DNA of 64,000 nt from a virus: IMG/VR virus record IMGVR_UViG_3300009093_000039, positions 62,001-126,000 of that record; one strand, written 5' to 3'. How positions within the stretch are numbered: the stretch's first letter is position 1; each line of letters starts with the position of its first letter. A program made the position numbers and the translations under genes. Of this stretch, positions 50,948-60,524 are shown piece after piece. The notes below the pieces were generated by a model, which was not told the origin of the DNA, made no database searches, and was given only the letters and a program-made list of their open reading frames with translations.

Positions 50948-53784
50948 TCTTCTTCATCATCGAGTCCGGGGGTGCGCCGCCCCCGCCCCCGCCGCCCAGT
51001 GGACTGCCGCTCGACAGTTACACAACTGGTATGGCGATCGCCTGCAGCTTCACCGTCCTCGTCTCGTCGTACCTCGGCTCACCACTGATGCGTGTCCGTC
51101 GCGACTCGGACAACACGGAACTCGACATCGGTGCTGACGCAGCAGGCAACATCGACACCGGCGCCCTCATGACCTTCGTCGGTTCGGGTTCTGGCTACGT
51201 CACGACCTGGTACGATCAGTCGGGCAACGGCCGCCACATCGTGCAGGCGACGGCGTCGAAGCAGCCGAAGATCGTCGACAAGGGGCTCTACCTGAACGAG
51301 CTGCACTTCGACGGTGTGGACGACTACATGCACGCGCCGATGGTTGGCGCCAATGCGCTGTCGTTCATGACGAACTACGACTTCTGGCGCATCCAGGACG
51401 CGAACACCATCGTCGGTTGTGACGATGCGTTCCTCAACGGCAGCGGCAACAACGCGACCGTCCTGCACTACGAGTCGAGTCCGAATGCGATCGAGGCCTA
51501 CACGACGACGAACGGCTTCGCCACCTACTCGCAGCTGTCCGACGGTTCGCATCTCATCGACACGGCAGAGCATCAGGTCGGCTTCATCGCCGATCGGAGT
51601 GTCTCGCCGGTCATGACCCTGTGGGACAACGGCACGCAGGTGCAGTCTTCGCAGGTGAACGTGAGCGAGCCCGGGGACTTCGGAGCCTACGAGCTGCGTC
51701 TCGGTGCCATCAGCGCCACGGTCACGACCTCGGCCATCAACTACCGCAACTTCGTCGCCTACACGGGCAACCGCACGTCGACGATGCCTGCGGTCTCGAC
51801 GGCACTGAAGTCCAGCACGGATGCCCTCGTGGCTCCGAACATCCAGGACCACACCTACACGACTCTGGCTTCGGCCGACGGGAACGCGTATACGCTGTAC
51901 CCCGCAGGCGACAAGCCGACGGCGTTCCAGACGTTGCCGGTGCTGCTGGACACGGACAAGTTGTCGACCTCGATGGTCAACAACTACAACGGGCTCGGTG
52001 GCTTCATCCGCTTCTACGGCTACAGCTTCGGCCGGCCCGATCACATGGGTCTGAGCTCTGGTGTTCGCGCTTTCTGCCGCAATCCGCTGGGCGACAACCA
52101 GTGGCACGAGGTAGCGAACTATCGCTACCTCACGCAGTCGAAGGTGTTCGCGACTCACCAGGTTCAGGAGCTCTGTGTCCAGGTCGGGAACTTCGGTGGT
52201 GCCATCGTCGACGGTGCGGCCTGCGACTGGAAGCTCGTGGTCAACGGCGTCGACTCGAACATCCTGGTCGGCCAGTTCACGCCGAACCCGGGTCGCTTCT
52301 GGTACGTCGACAACGTGATCGGCAACGACGCAACGGGCAAGCCCGATGACATGTCGAAGCCGCACCGCTACGTCCAGCACTGGACGGGCACTTCGTCCAG
52401 CTTCTACTCGCTGTGGAATGCAACCACCGACAGCGGCGACGCAGGCCTTCGCGCGGGTGACACGATCATTCCGCGCGAAACCGGAACGCCCTGGTCGGAT
52501 CAAGTCGGCTTCGACAACCGGTTCTGTCGCTTCCGTTCGCATACGGGATCGGCGCCGACCGGAGCCGTCGGTCACGGCTACATCGCCTTCGACGCGTACC
52601 CGGGTCCCATCGGTGGACAGGCGCCGGAGACCGTGTACTACAACGATCCTCCGGGCGGCGGCGGTTGCATCCAGGGCGTCAACAGCGCCTACGCCGGCAC
52701 CTATGGCCAGTACTGGTCGGTCAGCAACTGGGTGATGACCTGCAACGAGACCAGCCGTGGCGACGCCGGCATGGTCAACTTCCAGTACGGGGCGAACAAC
52801 ACTCGCGTCTACGGCTGCGAGATGGGCCCCTGGCCCTCGACCCTGGTGAGTCCGAGCAATGCCAAGGCTGGTGGCGTTGCGGGTGACGGCACGAACATCA
52901 AGGTCAAGTTCTGCTACATCCACGACATCGAGTGCGACAAGAACAACCCGAGCACGAGCGCCAACGAGAACCACCTGATCTACTTCGACGGCGGCAACAA
53001 CGGCAGCGGCTACAACCAATGCGCACAACAGGTCGAGGTCTCCTACAACCGGCTGGAGAACGCCCCTGAGCTCCAGACCGGCGGGTCTGCCATCCAGTTC
53101 TACAACTCGGCTGCGTCGGGCACGAACGCGAAGTTCTTGGGCATCCAGGTCCATCACAACTACATCAACGGATGCCGCAAGTACGGCATCAACTTCGCCG
53201 ACTCTTTTTGGGAGGGTACGGCTTGGGACAACGTGGTTCTCAACACAGGACTCAATGGGTTCCGCACGAACTCGGCAGGCGGCTCGGGCGCTTTCTTCCG
53301 TTGCCTTCACAACCTGTTCTACAACTGCTACACGGGCTCAGGTGCGGCGCAGGGCATCGTCAACAACGACAACGCACTCGATCCTGCTACCGTCTATCCG
53401 ATCCAGCACAACATCCTTGTGCTCGCAGCGAACCGCGGAGTGCCACGAGCTGACAACGACTTCATGACCGACAACGCCTACTCGGTCTCGAATGGTCAGA
53501 TGGCTCCGCTGAACAACCTGTACTACGATCCGGATGCGTTGAAGAGCCCACCGAGCTCGGATACCAGTCCGGTCGTCGGCAACCCGCTGTTTGCCTCGAG
53601 TACCCCGGTCCTGCCCGAAGACTTCGTTGTCCAAGCAGGTTCGCCTGTGCTCAACGCGGTCACACAGGCCGAACTGATCGCGATCGCAAACGACTTCTTC
53701 GGCATGCCGCGGCCTCAGACCGGAACCGGCACACCCATCGGTACGAAGAATGACATTGGACCCTTCCAAGGAGTTGGCGTATGA
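50944..53784 (+). CDS. Tailspike with lectin-like and beta-helix domains
   Basis: The 946-residue protein overlaps the upstream stop by four bases and begins with a short hydrophobic stretch and a proline run. Residues about 20-285 match the arabinofuranosidase-B-like domain common in fibres (MRVRRDSDNTELDIG, YVTTWYDQSGNGRHIVQAT, HFDGVDDYM). A TIG-like region follows (about 300-450), then a beta-helix (about 451-946) paralogous to those at 42893 and 53781 (GHGYIAFDAYPG, IYFDGG...). Probable sugar-binding or cutting receptor protein. Confidence 0.75.
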   Translation: MIFFIIESGGAPPPPPPPSGLPLDSYTTGMAIACSFTVLVSSYLGSPLMRVRRDSDNTELDIGADAAGNIDTGALMTFVGSGSGYVTTWYDQSGNGRHIVQATASKQPKIVDKGLYLNELHFDGVDDYMHAPMVGANALSFMTNYDFWRIQDANTIVGCDDAFLNGSGNNATVLHYESSPNAIEAYTTTNGFATYSQLSDGSHLIDTAEHQVGFIADRSVSPVMTLWDNGTQVQSSQVNVSEPGDFGAYELRLGAISATVTTSAINYRNFVAYTGNRTSTMPAVSTALKSSTDALVAPNIQDHTYTTLASADGNAYTLYPAGDKPTAFQTLPVLLDTDKLSTSMVNNYNGLGGFIRFYGYSFGRPDHMGLSSGVRAFCRNPLGDNQWHEVANYRYLTQSKVFATHQVQELCVQVGNFGGAIVDGAACDWKLVVNGVDSNILVGQFTPNPGRFWYVDNVIGNDATGKPDDMSKPHRYVQHWTGTSSSFYSLWNATTDSGDAGLRAGDTIIPRETGTPWSDQVGFDNRFCRFRSHTGSAPTGAVGHGYIAFDAYPGPIGGQAPETVYYNDPPGGGGCIQGVNSAYAGTYGQYWSVSNWVMTCNETSRGDAGMVNFQYGANNTRVYGCEMGPWPSTLVSPSNAKAGGVAGDGTNIKVKFCYIHDIECDKNNPSTSANENHLIYFDGGNNGSGYNQCAQQVEVSYNRLENAPELQTGGSAIQFYNSAASGTNAKFLGIQVHHNYINGCRKYGINFADSFWEGTAWDNVVLNTGLNGFRTNSAGGSGAFFRCLHNLFYNCYTGSGAAQGIVNNDNALDPATVYPIQHNILVLAANRGVPRADNDFMTDNAYSVSNGQMAPLNNLYYDPDALKSPPSSDTSPVVGNPLFASSTPVLPEDFVVQAGSPVLNAVTQAELIAIANDFFGMPRPQTGTGTPIGTKNDIGPFQGVGV

Positions 53785-56700
53785 GTATCACGCGCTTGCA
53801 AGACATCTACGCCGGATCTGCCGACACGACAGTCAATGTCGTCAAGCAGTACACGAACAACATCCAAGCCGGCTCCGTACTCTTCGCCATGTTCGGCACC
53901 CGCAACGGCAGTGCCTATCTCGTCACCGTCAGCGACGACCTGGGCAATGACTGGCAGGAGATCGGGCAGATCAACGGCTCGAACCAGTGCATCAGCGTCT
54001 GGTACTGCGTCGCCAACTCGGCTTCGATCGGTGCGAAGCCGACGGTGACGTTCGCCAAGAGCTCGAACTTCCAGCTCATGGCAGCTCTCTTCGAGCGCGG
54101 TGGCTTCACCTCCACTGTGTTCGATGCCGTGTACCAAGTCACGGACAACGACACAGGTCCGGTGGATCCGGTGCTGTCTGTTGGCCCGACCACGTTCACC
54201 AACGACGAAGTGCTGGGTTTCCTTGCTGCATGGCCGGAGAGCGTGGTGACGCCGACCGTGGACTCTGGTTTCACGGAGACTCTGGTCCAGAACGACGAGA
54301 CGATCTTCATGCAGCTGCGAACAGCATCGCTGCTGACGACATCGACCGGCACGTTCATGCCAGGTTGGAGCTTCGGGTCCAGCAAGCCATACGCGATGCT
54401 GGCCGTCGCGCTCAAGGGTTCGACCACAGCTCCCCTCATCAACTCGACCAGCCCGTCGAATCCGAAGTATCAAGGTACGTTGACCCTCAACGGCGTGAAC
54501 TTCGGGGCCTCGCAAGGATCGAAGGTCGTGTACCTCGGTGGTGTCGCACAGACAGTGATGTCTTGGTCCGACACCCTGATCGTGCTCGCCTCGCTGGATC
54601 GCGGTACCAACGGTTTCGACCATCCGTTGCCCCTCTACATCGACATGACAGGTGGCATCACGACCAACGTCGTGACCATCAGTGGTCTCGGTGCTCAGAC
54701 TGGCTGGGCCACGACCACGATGGGCGTGCAGGCTGCGGATGCATATCGTCTCCCGGCGCTGCGCAAGCTGCAACCCGGCTGGCAGATCGCATACGACACC
54801 GAGTCCGATCTCGTCGAGGTCCTGCCCGACGGCACAGTCGTCTACATTCCGAACTCGGGGCTCACCGGCTTCAGCGCCCAGGCGTGGGCTCCTGGCTTCG
54901 GCTGGGGTCGTGTCGCCACCATCACGCTGAACACGACTCCGGCGCCGCCTCCGACTCCGGACATCGTGGACAAGACCTGGGGTGGTCTCCTGACTGTCAA
55001 CTTCGACGGCTTCAAGGACACGCTGTATCCGGTGGGCAATCGTCCTGCGGGTCGCGTCACGACTCCGACCATCGTGGGTCTGAGCCTCAAGGCTGGTTCC
55101 TTCATCAACGGTGAGAACGGCCAGGGCTTCCCGCTCTCGGTCTTCGGCTACAGCCTCGGCACGCCCGTCGGCCTCGGCACTTCGACAGGCACGCAGTTCT
55201 GGTTCCGCGATCCGCTGGGCGACAATGCGTGGCATCAGGCTTCGACCTACCGCTACATGAAGACCAGCCGGGTCTACTCGGCACTGGAGCTGCTGGAGCT
55301 CTGCATCCAGCCGGGCAATGCCGCGGGCTTCACGCCGGGCCACGCGCTCGACATCTCGGTCACGGTCAATGGCGTGCGGACCAACGTCCTGGTCGGTGCC
55401 TATGTGTCGCAGCCGGGTCACGTCTACTTCTGCTCTCCGGCCGGCAACGACGGAACGGGTGTCGTCGATGACGTGACGCATCCGTATCGCTACGCGCAGT
55501 TCTTCAACACCACCAGCAACACCTACACCGGCATTTGGGCAACGCTCAAGCCTGGTGACATGATCTGTATGCGTGGCAATGCCGGCACGTGGACGGATCA
55601 GGTTGGTGAGGACGGGCGCTTCCTGGCCTTCCCGCGACCCTCGGTCTCGCCGTTCGCTGGCACCGGTACTGCACCCACGGGTGCGACTGGTCACGGCTAC
55701 ATCACGATCATGGGCTACCCCGGCGAGGACGTGCATTGCTCGTTCACCGGCAAGGGTGGCATCCAGGGTTGCGACTCGGCCCGCGCGCAGGCAGGCTGGG
55801 GTCAGTACGTGCAGGTGACGAACCTGCGGATCGACATCGGTGCGGGCTCTGACCGCGACGGTGCCCCGATCAATCTCCAGAATGGAGCTGACCACTGGAT
55901 CGTCACCAACAACGACTGCGGTCCGTGGATCGCTGGTTCGTCCTCGTTCCTGAACTCGAGCGCCATCGGTGGTCAGGGATCGAACTGCTACATCGCGTTC
56001 AACAAGTGCCACGACATCCAGGGCCTGTCCGATCTCCAGAACCACGGGATGTACTTCGGTGGCGTCTCCGGTGGTACCGGCTACGACAACGCCAGCTTCA
56101 ACATCGAGATCTGCTACAACTGGGTGTTCAACTGCACTGGCGGCTCCGGCATCCAGTTCTACTGGCAGGGCGGCAACTCGAAGTACATGTACGGCAACCT
56201 CGTCCACCACAACGTGGTTCACGACGTGGCGAAGTACTGCCTCAACATCGGCGAGTCGACCACCGGCTATCAGGCCTGGGACAACGTGTGCTGGAATTCG
56301 GGCTTCTCGATCATCCGCTTCTCTCCCGCACAGGTCACTGGCATCGACATCCGTGTCGAGTACAACACGTTCGATGCGTGGGACGTGGTCAACTCGGAAG
56401 GCACACCGTCGGCTGGCGTCCTCATGGACGGCAACATGGACAGTGCCAACGGGACGGTCAAGTTCAACCACAACATCCTGCGTATGCGTCAAGGTCGGAC
56501 AGGCACAGCGCTGACGCAGTACTGGTACACGCTCAATGCGTCGACGGACACGGGCCTGACCGCAAGTCAGAACGTGTACTTCGATCCGATGGGGCAGACG
56601 ACAACCGGCTGGTCGATCGACGCGCAGTCCATCTACGGTGATCCGAAGTTCAACAACCCGCAAGCTGGAGGCGACTACAGCCTGCAGTCCGGATCGCCGG

Positions 56701-56816
56701 CCCTGGCCGCAACGACTGTGGCGGACATCATCAGCGGAGTCACGACCGACATCTACGGGATCACACGGCCTGGCTCTGCCAAGACAATCGGTGCAACTGA
56801 AGGAGTTCTCACATGA
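53781..56816 (+). CDS. Modular tailspike with beta-helix
   Basis: The 1011-residue protein overlaps the previous stop by four bases. Order: N-terminal beta sandwich (1-~217), TIG-like domain (about 218-300), a GW module (about 305-395, PGWQIAYDTESDLVEV and WAPGFGWGRVATITL), a second TIG-like part (395-545) and a beta-helix (about 546-1011, SPAGNDGTGVVDD, GHGYITIMGYPGEDV). The GW module recurs at the end of the next protein. Host polysaccharide recognition is the likely task. Confidence 0.75.
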   Translation: MSITRLQDIYAGSADTTVNVVKQYTNNIQAGSVLFAMFGTRNGSAYLVTVSDDLGNDWQEIGQINGSNQCISVWYCVANSASIGAKPTVTFAKSSNFQLMAALFERGGFTSTVFDAVYQVTDNDTGPVDPVLSVGPTTFTNDEVLGFLAAWPESVVTPTVDSGFTETLVQNDETIFMQLRTASLLTTSTGTFMPGWSFGSSKPYAMLAVALKGSTTAPLINSTSPSNPKYQGTLTLNGVNFGASQGSKVVYLGGVAQTVMSWSDTLIVLASLDRGTNGFDHPLPLYIDMTGGITTNVVTISGLGAQTGWATTTMGVQAADAYRLPALRKLQPGWQIAYDTESDLVEVLPDGTVVYIPNSGLTGFSAQAWAPGFGWGRVATITLNTTPAPPPTPDIVDKTWGGLLTVNFDGFKDTLYPVGNRPAGRVTTPTIVGLSLKAGSFINGENGQGFPLSVFGYSLGTPVGLGTSTGTQFWFRDPLGDNAWHQASTYRYMKTSRVYSALELLELCIQPGNAAGFTPGHALDISVTVNGVRTNVLVGAYVSQPGHVYFCSPAGNDGTGVVDDVTHPYRYAQFFNTTSNTYTGIWATLKPGDMICMRGNAGTWTDQVGEDGRFLAFPRPSVSPFAGTGTAPTGATGHGYITIMGYPGEDVHCSFTGKGGIQGCDSARAQAGWGQYVQVTNLRIDIGAGSDRDGAPINLQNGADHWIVTNNDCGPWIAGSSSFLNSSAIGGQGSNCYIAFNKCHDIQGLSDLQNHGMYFGGVSGGTGYDNASFNIEICYNWVFNCTGGSGIQFYWQGGNSKYMYGNLVHHNVVHDVAKYCLNIGESTTGYQAWDNVCWNSGFSIIRFSPAQVTGIDIRVEYNTFDAWDVVNSEGTPSAGVLMDGNMDSANGTVKFNHNILRMRQGRTGTALTQYWYTLNASTDTGLTASQNVYFDPMGQTTTGWSIDAQSIYGDPKFNNPQAGGDYSLQSGSPALAATTVADIISGVTTDIYGITRPGSAKTIGATEGVLT

Positions 56817-58276
56817 CAGCACCCGTCCGCGTAGGGACTCCGACTGCAGGAGTCGACATTCCGAGTGGAGGCAGCCTGACCCGTACAGGCGTCGCTCTCG
56901 GGTCGGCCCTGCTGGTCGGCGTCAACTCATCGGTGGCTCTGACCTCAGTGACCCACAACGGGAGTCCGATCACTCCCGTGGCCACGGCCACCAACGGCGA
57001 CACTGGCTGGAGCGCCTACTTCTACCTGATCCTCAACGCAGTCGCGGGATCTCACACGATCACCGTGACCCCGTCGGCCACGGGTGAAGTCGGCATCCAG
57101 TTCATCGACGAGTGGGCGAACCTCTACAGCGCCACCGTCGACGTAACGAAGACCGACGGCTCGTATGGCACTCTCTACGGGGTAGGTTCCGTCGGGCCGT
57201 TCGCAGTCACGCCGGAACTCCTGGTCCTCTGCATCGGCAACGTCCACTCCACGATCACGGCGTCGACGTTGCCGACACAGGGTGGCACCTGGACCTCGGG
57301 CGGCATCGGCTACGTGGGTCCTGGCGGCTATGCGATGGCGACCCTGGTGACGAGTGCGACGACAGCGATCAGTCCTGCGTTCTCCGGTGACACGGTGAAC
57401 TATGAGGGCATGAACTTCGCAGTCGCGATCAAGCCCGGAGCACCACTGCCCGCAGCGACCCTGACCTCGCCGAGCGAAAGCACTCCCACGTCTGTCGGTG
57501 CGACCGTGACCTGCGTTACCGACAGTGGCGCCGGTACTCTCTACGCCGTCGGCTATGTCGGCTCGACCCCGACCGATACGCAGATCATCGCGGGCCAAGA
57601 CTCGACTGGTGCAGCAACAGCAGCCGGGTCCACGACGGTCGGTGCCACCGGCTCCGTGTCGGTTCAGCTGCTCAACGGTGCGTCGAACACGACCTACCAC
57701 TACGCGTTCTGTCAGGTCAACACGGGCGGTAACTCGAACGTCCTGGTCGGTGGTTCCACGTTCACGACGCTGCCCCCGATGCCGACGATCACGAGCCTGA
57801 GCTCGACGTCGCCAGCTGAAGGATCGGTGCTGACGATCAACGGCGCTCACTACCACGCTAGCCAGACGACGGGCTCGGTCTACATCGGTGGCGTGCTGCA
57901 GCCTGTCCTCTCGTGGGCTGACGGCATCATCACTGTTACCGTGACGGTCGCGGGCATCAAGTTCGGCACCTACAACCTTGTGGTCACGAACAGCGACGGT
58001 CTCTCGGTCACGCAGTCTGTGGCGCTGAGTCCGCCGACGGGTTGGGCCTATCTGACGCTGGGTCAACCGAACTCGGACCCGACCAAGCGTATGACCTGCG
58101 TGCCCGAGTTCGCGTTCGGTTGGCAGCTCGCCTACGACACGAAGGGCGGCTACTTCGGTGCACGAACCGACGCCTCGTTCTTCTACGATCCGGTCAATGC
58201 CGGGTCGACGACGAGCGCAAAAGCGTGGGCACCGCACATGGGTTGGGGTCGCGTCTCGACGCAAACGCTCGGTTAA
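56813..58276 (+). CDS. Short modular fibre protein
   Basis: The 487-residue protein has an N-terminal beta sandwich (1-~205), an FN3-like domain (about 206-320), an IPT/TIG domain (about 322-405, TITSLSSTSPAEGSVLTINGAHY) and a C-terminal GW module (FGWQLAYDTKGGYFG, WAPHMGWGRVSTQTL) that also occurs inside the previous protein. It has no beta-helix and may be an adaptor or a shortened spike. It overlaps the previous stop by four bases. Confidence 0.7.
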   Translation: MTAPVRVGTPTAGVDIPSGGSLTRTGVALGSALLVGVNSSVALTSVTHNGSPITPVATATNGDTGWSAYFYLILNAVAGSHTITVTPSATGEVGIQFIDEWANLYSATVDVTKTDGSYGTLYGVGSVGPFAVTPELLVLCIGNVHSTITASTLPTQGGTWTSGGIGYVGPGGYAMATLVTSATTAISPAFSGDTVNYEGMNFAVAIKPGAPLPAATLTSPSESTPTSVGATVTCVTDSGAGTLYAVGYVGSTPTDTQIIAGQDSTGAATAAGSTTVGATGSVSVQLLNGASNTTYHYAFCQVNTGGNSNVLVGGSTFTTLPPMPTITSLSSTSPAEGSVLTINGAHYHASQTTGSVYIGGVLQPVLSWADGIITVTVTVAGIKFGTYNLVVTNSDGLSVTQSVALSPPTGWAYLTLGQPNSDPTKRMTCVPEFAFGWQLAYDTKGGYFGARTDASFFYDPVNAGSTTSAKAWAPHMGWGRVSTQTLG

Positions 58277-58301
58277 CGGGTTGCTGGGAAGCACCTAGAG
58301 C

Positions 58302-58319
58302 GCTTACATGAAGCTTACA
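58302..58319 (+). repeat. Direct repeat GCTTACA spaced 11 bases
   Basis: GCTTACA occurs at 58302-58308 and 58313-58319, one DNA turn apart, 19 bases before the candidate promoter at 58338. It may be a regulator site; chance is possible. Confidence 0.3.
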
Positions 58320-58337
58320 ATGGATGGGGTGAAGCAT

Positions 58338-58347
58338 CAATTTCATC
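58338..58347 (+). promoter_or_regulatory. Candidate late promoter element, copy 5
   Basis: CAATTTCATC, matching the copies at 17 and 14548 in nine or more bases, lies 48 bases before the GH5 gene in a gap between the fibre genes. Confidence 0.45.
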
Positions 58348-58394
58348 CCATCTATTCCCCTCCCAACGATCTCGCCGTGGATCAAGGAAGTTTC

Positions 58395-59555
58395 ATGAAG
58401 CGCCTCATCACATTTCTCACCCTCGCGGTCGCGACCCTGAATGCCGCGGTCGCGGGCCAGTACTGCGTCATCGATCCGCCTCGTCCGGCCTCCGGTGCCG
58501 GCTTCTACGTGGCGAAGCCGAGCACGCAGCTCAGCGTCCAGTCGACGGATGACAGCTACAAGCTCTACGATCCGGCGGGCAACGAGTTCCGCATTCGCGG
58601 TCTCAACCGCAATCACTGGGACAGTGGTGGATCGAAGGAGGGTGTCCCGCTCACGGGCGCGAACACCGAGCGCCTCGTCCTCAACTTCGCGAACTCCACG
58701 ACCTACAACTGGAACATCGTCCAGACAGAGATGCTGGACAAGGGCATCGTGCCCATGCCTTCCAGCTGGGTCGGCACGTGCAAGACGGACCCGTCGTACC
58801 TGACCGCCATCGTGGACACGTGGATCGCGCAGGCTTCGACGTGGACACGCCTGAACACTCTCGGCCTCATCAACATCGCCAACGAGTGGGGTCCCGGTAC
58901 TGTCATGGCGGTCACAGACCCCGTGACCAAGCGCGTGTCGAACGTGCCGACCTACGTCTGGCGCGACTCGAACATCGGAGCCATCAGTCGGATGCGTGCC
59001 GGCGGCTACACGGGTACGCTGGTGATCGATGCCGGCAACTGCGGACAGGACGCCGGTACCATCGTGCGCGACGGCCAGGCCGTGTTCGATTCCGATCCGC
59101 TGAAGAACATCCTGTTCTCGGTCCACATCTACGGTTCGTGGCACGTCCCCATTCCCGCAACTGCGACGACGGCAGCGATCCCGCTGCAGCCCTGGATGCA
59201 GAGCTACTCCAAGGCCATGTACGACCTGAAGGCCACGAAGCTGCCGATCATGATCGGCGAGTTCGGCCCTCTGAAGACAGGACCGTCGCAGACGCAGGTG
59301 CCGGCCGAGCAGCTGGTTGCCGATGCGGAGGCCGCCGGCTGGGGTTGGATGCCCTGGTCGTGGGATGACAACAATGGTGCAGCCTGCAGCAGCACCGACG
59401 TCGGCGGCTTCGCCATGAGCAACAAGTGCGGACGCTATACCGGCAACGATGCGACCGAGCTCACCGCGTGGGGCCGCCTCATGGTTCCCATGTACAGGAA
59501 GTACGGCGCCAAGCGCGTCACGATCCAGCTCAGTCCTCTTGCTCCCTCCAACTGA
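58395..59555 (+). CDS. Secreted GH5 glycoside hydrolase
   Basis: The 386-residue protein has a Sec signal peptide (KRLITFLTLAVATLNAAVA, cleavage after residue 20). The body has the GH5 order: FRIRGLNRNHWD (66-76), acid/base E164 in NIANEWGP, H244 and Y246 in SVHIYGSW, nucleophile E289 in MIGEFGP and a closing MPWSWDDN. GH5 enzymes cut beta-linked glucans or mannans; substrate cannot be told. A longer reading from 58308 is unlikely since caaggaag lies before 58395. Its own promoter-like element precedes it. An exported enzyme among tail genes is unusual. Confidence 0.8.
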   Translation: MKRLITFLTLAVATLNAAVAGQYCVIDPPRPASGAGFYVAKPSTQLSVQSTDDSYKLYDPAGNEFRIRGLNRNHWDSGGSKEGVPLTGANTERLVLNFANSTTYNWNIVQTEMLDKGIVPMPSSWVGTCKTDPSYLTAIVDTWIAQASTWTRLNTLGLINIANEWGPGTVMAVTDPVTKRVSNVPTYVWRDSNIGAISRMRAGGYTGTLVIDAGNCGQDAGTIVRDGQAVFDSDPLKNILFSVHIYGSWHVPIPATATTAAIPLQPWMQSYSKAMYDLKATKLPIMIGEFGPLKTGPSQTQVPAEQLVADAEAAGWGWMPWSWDDNNGAACSSTDVGGFAMSNKCGRYTGNDATELTAWGRLMVPMYRKYGAKRVTIQLSPLAPSN

Positions 59556-59573
59556 CGACGGACAGCAAACGCC

Positions 59574-59858
59574 ATGGAACACTTCGACATCGCCACTCTG
59601 CTGGTCGACGGTCTTTTCGCCGTCGTCGCCTTTCTCGGCGGCTTTCTCTTGAAAGCCATGTGGGGCGCAATCGACAAACTCCGCGAGGACATGCTCGAGC
59701 TCAACAAGGCCATCGCCAGGGACTACGTTCGCAGGGACGACTTCTCCGGCCACGTCCAACGCCTGGAAGCCATGTTCACACAGCACCAGGCGCAGATGCA
59801 CGAGATGCTGAATCGCATCTACGACAAGTTGGACGGCAAGGCCGATCGCCCACGTTAA
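59574..59858 (+). CDS. Small membrane-anchored coiled-coil protein
   Basis: The 94-residue protein has one membrane segment (about 8-28: LLVDGLFAVVAFLGGFLLK) and a coiled coil ending EMLNRIYDKLDGKADR, a pattern I recall in short uncharacterised proteins of many phages. Holin or spanin roles are guesses. It lies between the GH5 gene and fibre genes. Confidence 0.55.
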   Translation: MEHFDIATLLVDGLFAVVAFLGGFLLKAMWGAIDKLREDMLELNKAIARDYVRRDDFSGHVQRLEAMFTQHQAQMHEMLNRIYDKLDGKADRPR

Positions 59859-59870
59859 AGGAACAAGCTC

Positions 59871-60485
59871 ATGGTCGCCATCGTAACTGACGCCGACCTC
59901 GACTCGACCACGCTACCAATCGTGGGAGGGAAGGTCAAGGCGCAAGATCCGACGAAGGCACCGAACACACTGTCGGGCTTCGATCCAGGCAACGCCGTGC
60001 CTGTACAAAACGGCGATACCGTCGGCCAGGCCCTGGGCAAGCTCCAGGGCCAGGTGACGCAGGCGCTGGAAGGCGCCAACACGTACTACTCGTACCAGAA
60101 CAACACCGGTGCCGACATGAATCCCGGCACCCCTGTCTTCCTTTCGAGTCCCACACAGGTCCTCGGCGCCATCGGCAATCTTGTCGGTCGTCGCGTCATC
60201 GGCCTCTACGCTGACTCGAGCGTCCTGCCTTGGCTGGGCGTTGGTAACTTCCTGGTCGAGGGGAGCCTCGTCCTCACCGCACTCCAGTGGCAGCAGATCA
60301 CGGGTGATGTCGGTGGTCTCCAACCCGGACAGAGGTACTTCTTGGACCTCCATGTTCCGGGTGCTCTGCGTTCTACGGTCACGTCGGAGGGTGCCCCTTC
60401 GAGTTCCTACCTCGTTCCGGTAGGTTACGCCTTGAGCGCCACAGAATTCGTTCTCGATCTTCAGCCGGTGATCCGGCTTGCGTAA
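59871..60485 (+). CDS. Short tail fibre-like protein
   Basis: The 204-residue protein ends with a beta domain (about 90-204: QQITGDVGGLQPGQRYFLD, PVGYALSATEFVLDLQPVIRL) that is paralogous to the end of the next protein (WDVVTGGSGGLTAGAKYFLS, VYVGKALSTTQLQIEP). It is probably a fibre tip or collar part. A aggaac ribosome site supports the start. Confidence 0.65.
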   Translation: MVAIVTDADLDSTTLPIVGGKVKAQDPTKAPNTLSGFDPGNAVPVQNGDTVGQALGKLQGQVTQALEGANTYYSYQNNTGADMNPGTPVFLSSPTQVLGAIGNLVGRRVIGLYADSSVLPWLGVGNFLVEGSLVLTALQWQQITGDVGGLQPGQRYFLDLHVPGALRSTVTSEGAPSSSYLVPVGYALSATEFVLDLQPVIRLA

Positions 60486-60491
60486 CAACTA

Positions 60492-60508
60492 GGCCGCGGT
60501 GGGCGGCC
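60492..60508 (+). other. Small hairpin in fibre intergenic gap
   Basis: GGCCGC pairs with GCGGCC around a 5-base loop; the flanks carry a direct repeat of AACTAGG. It may be a weak terminator or a leader stem for the next gene. Confidence 0.35.
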
Positions 60509-60524
60509 AACTAGGAGAAAGTCA

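Noticed and set aside
53715-56822. A 1035-codon open frame on the minus strand, with similar long frames at 3437-5713, 42881-45484, 47876-50839 and 51079-53310
   Set aside because: They lie opposite well-supported plus-strand genes in GC-rich DNA, are dominated by Arg, Val, Asp and His, and have no recognisable domains or ribosome sites. They are mirror frames of codon bias.
58308-58394. N-terminal extension of the GH5 protein from the ATG at 58308
   Set aside because: The extension overlaps the promoter-like element and would bury the signal peptide; the ATG at 58395 has a good ribosome site.
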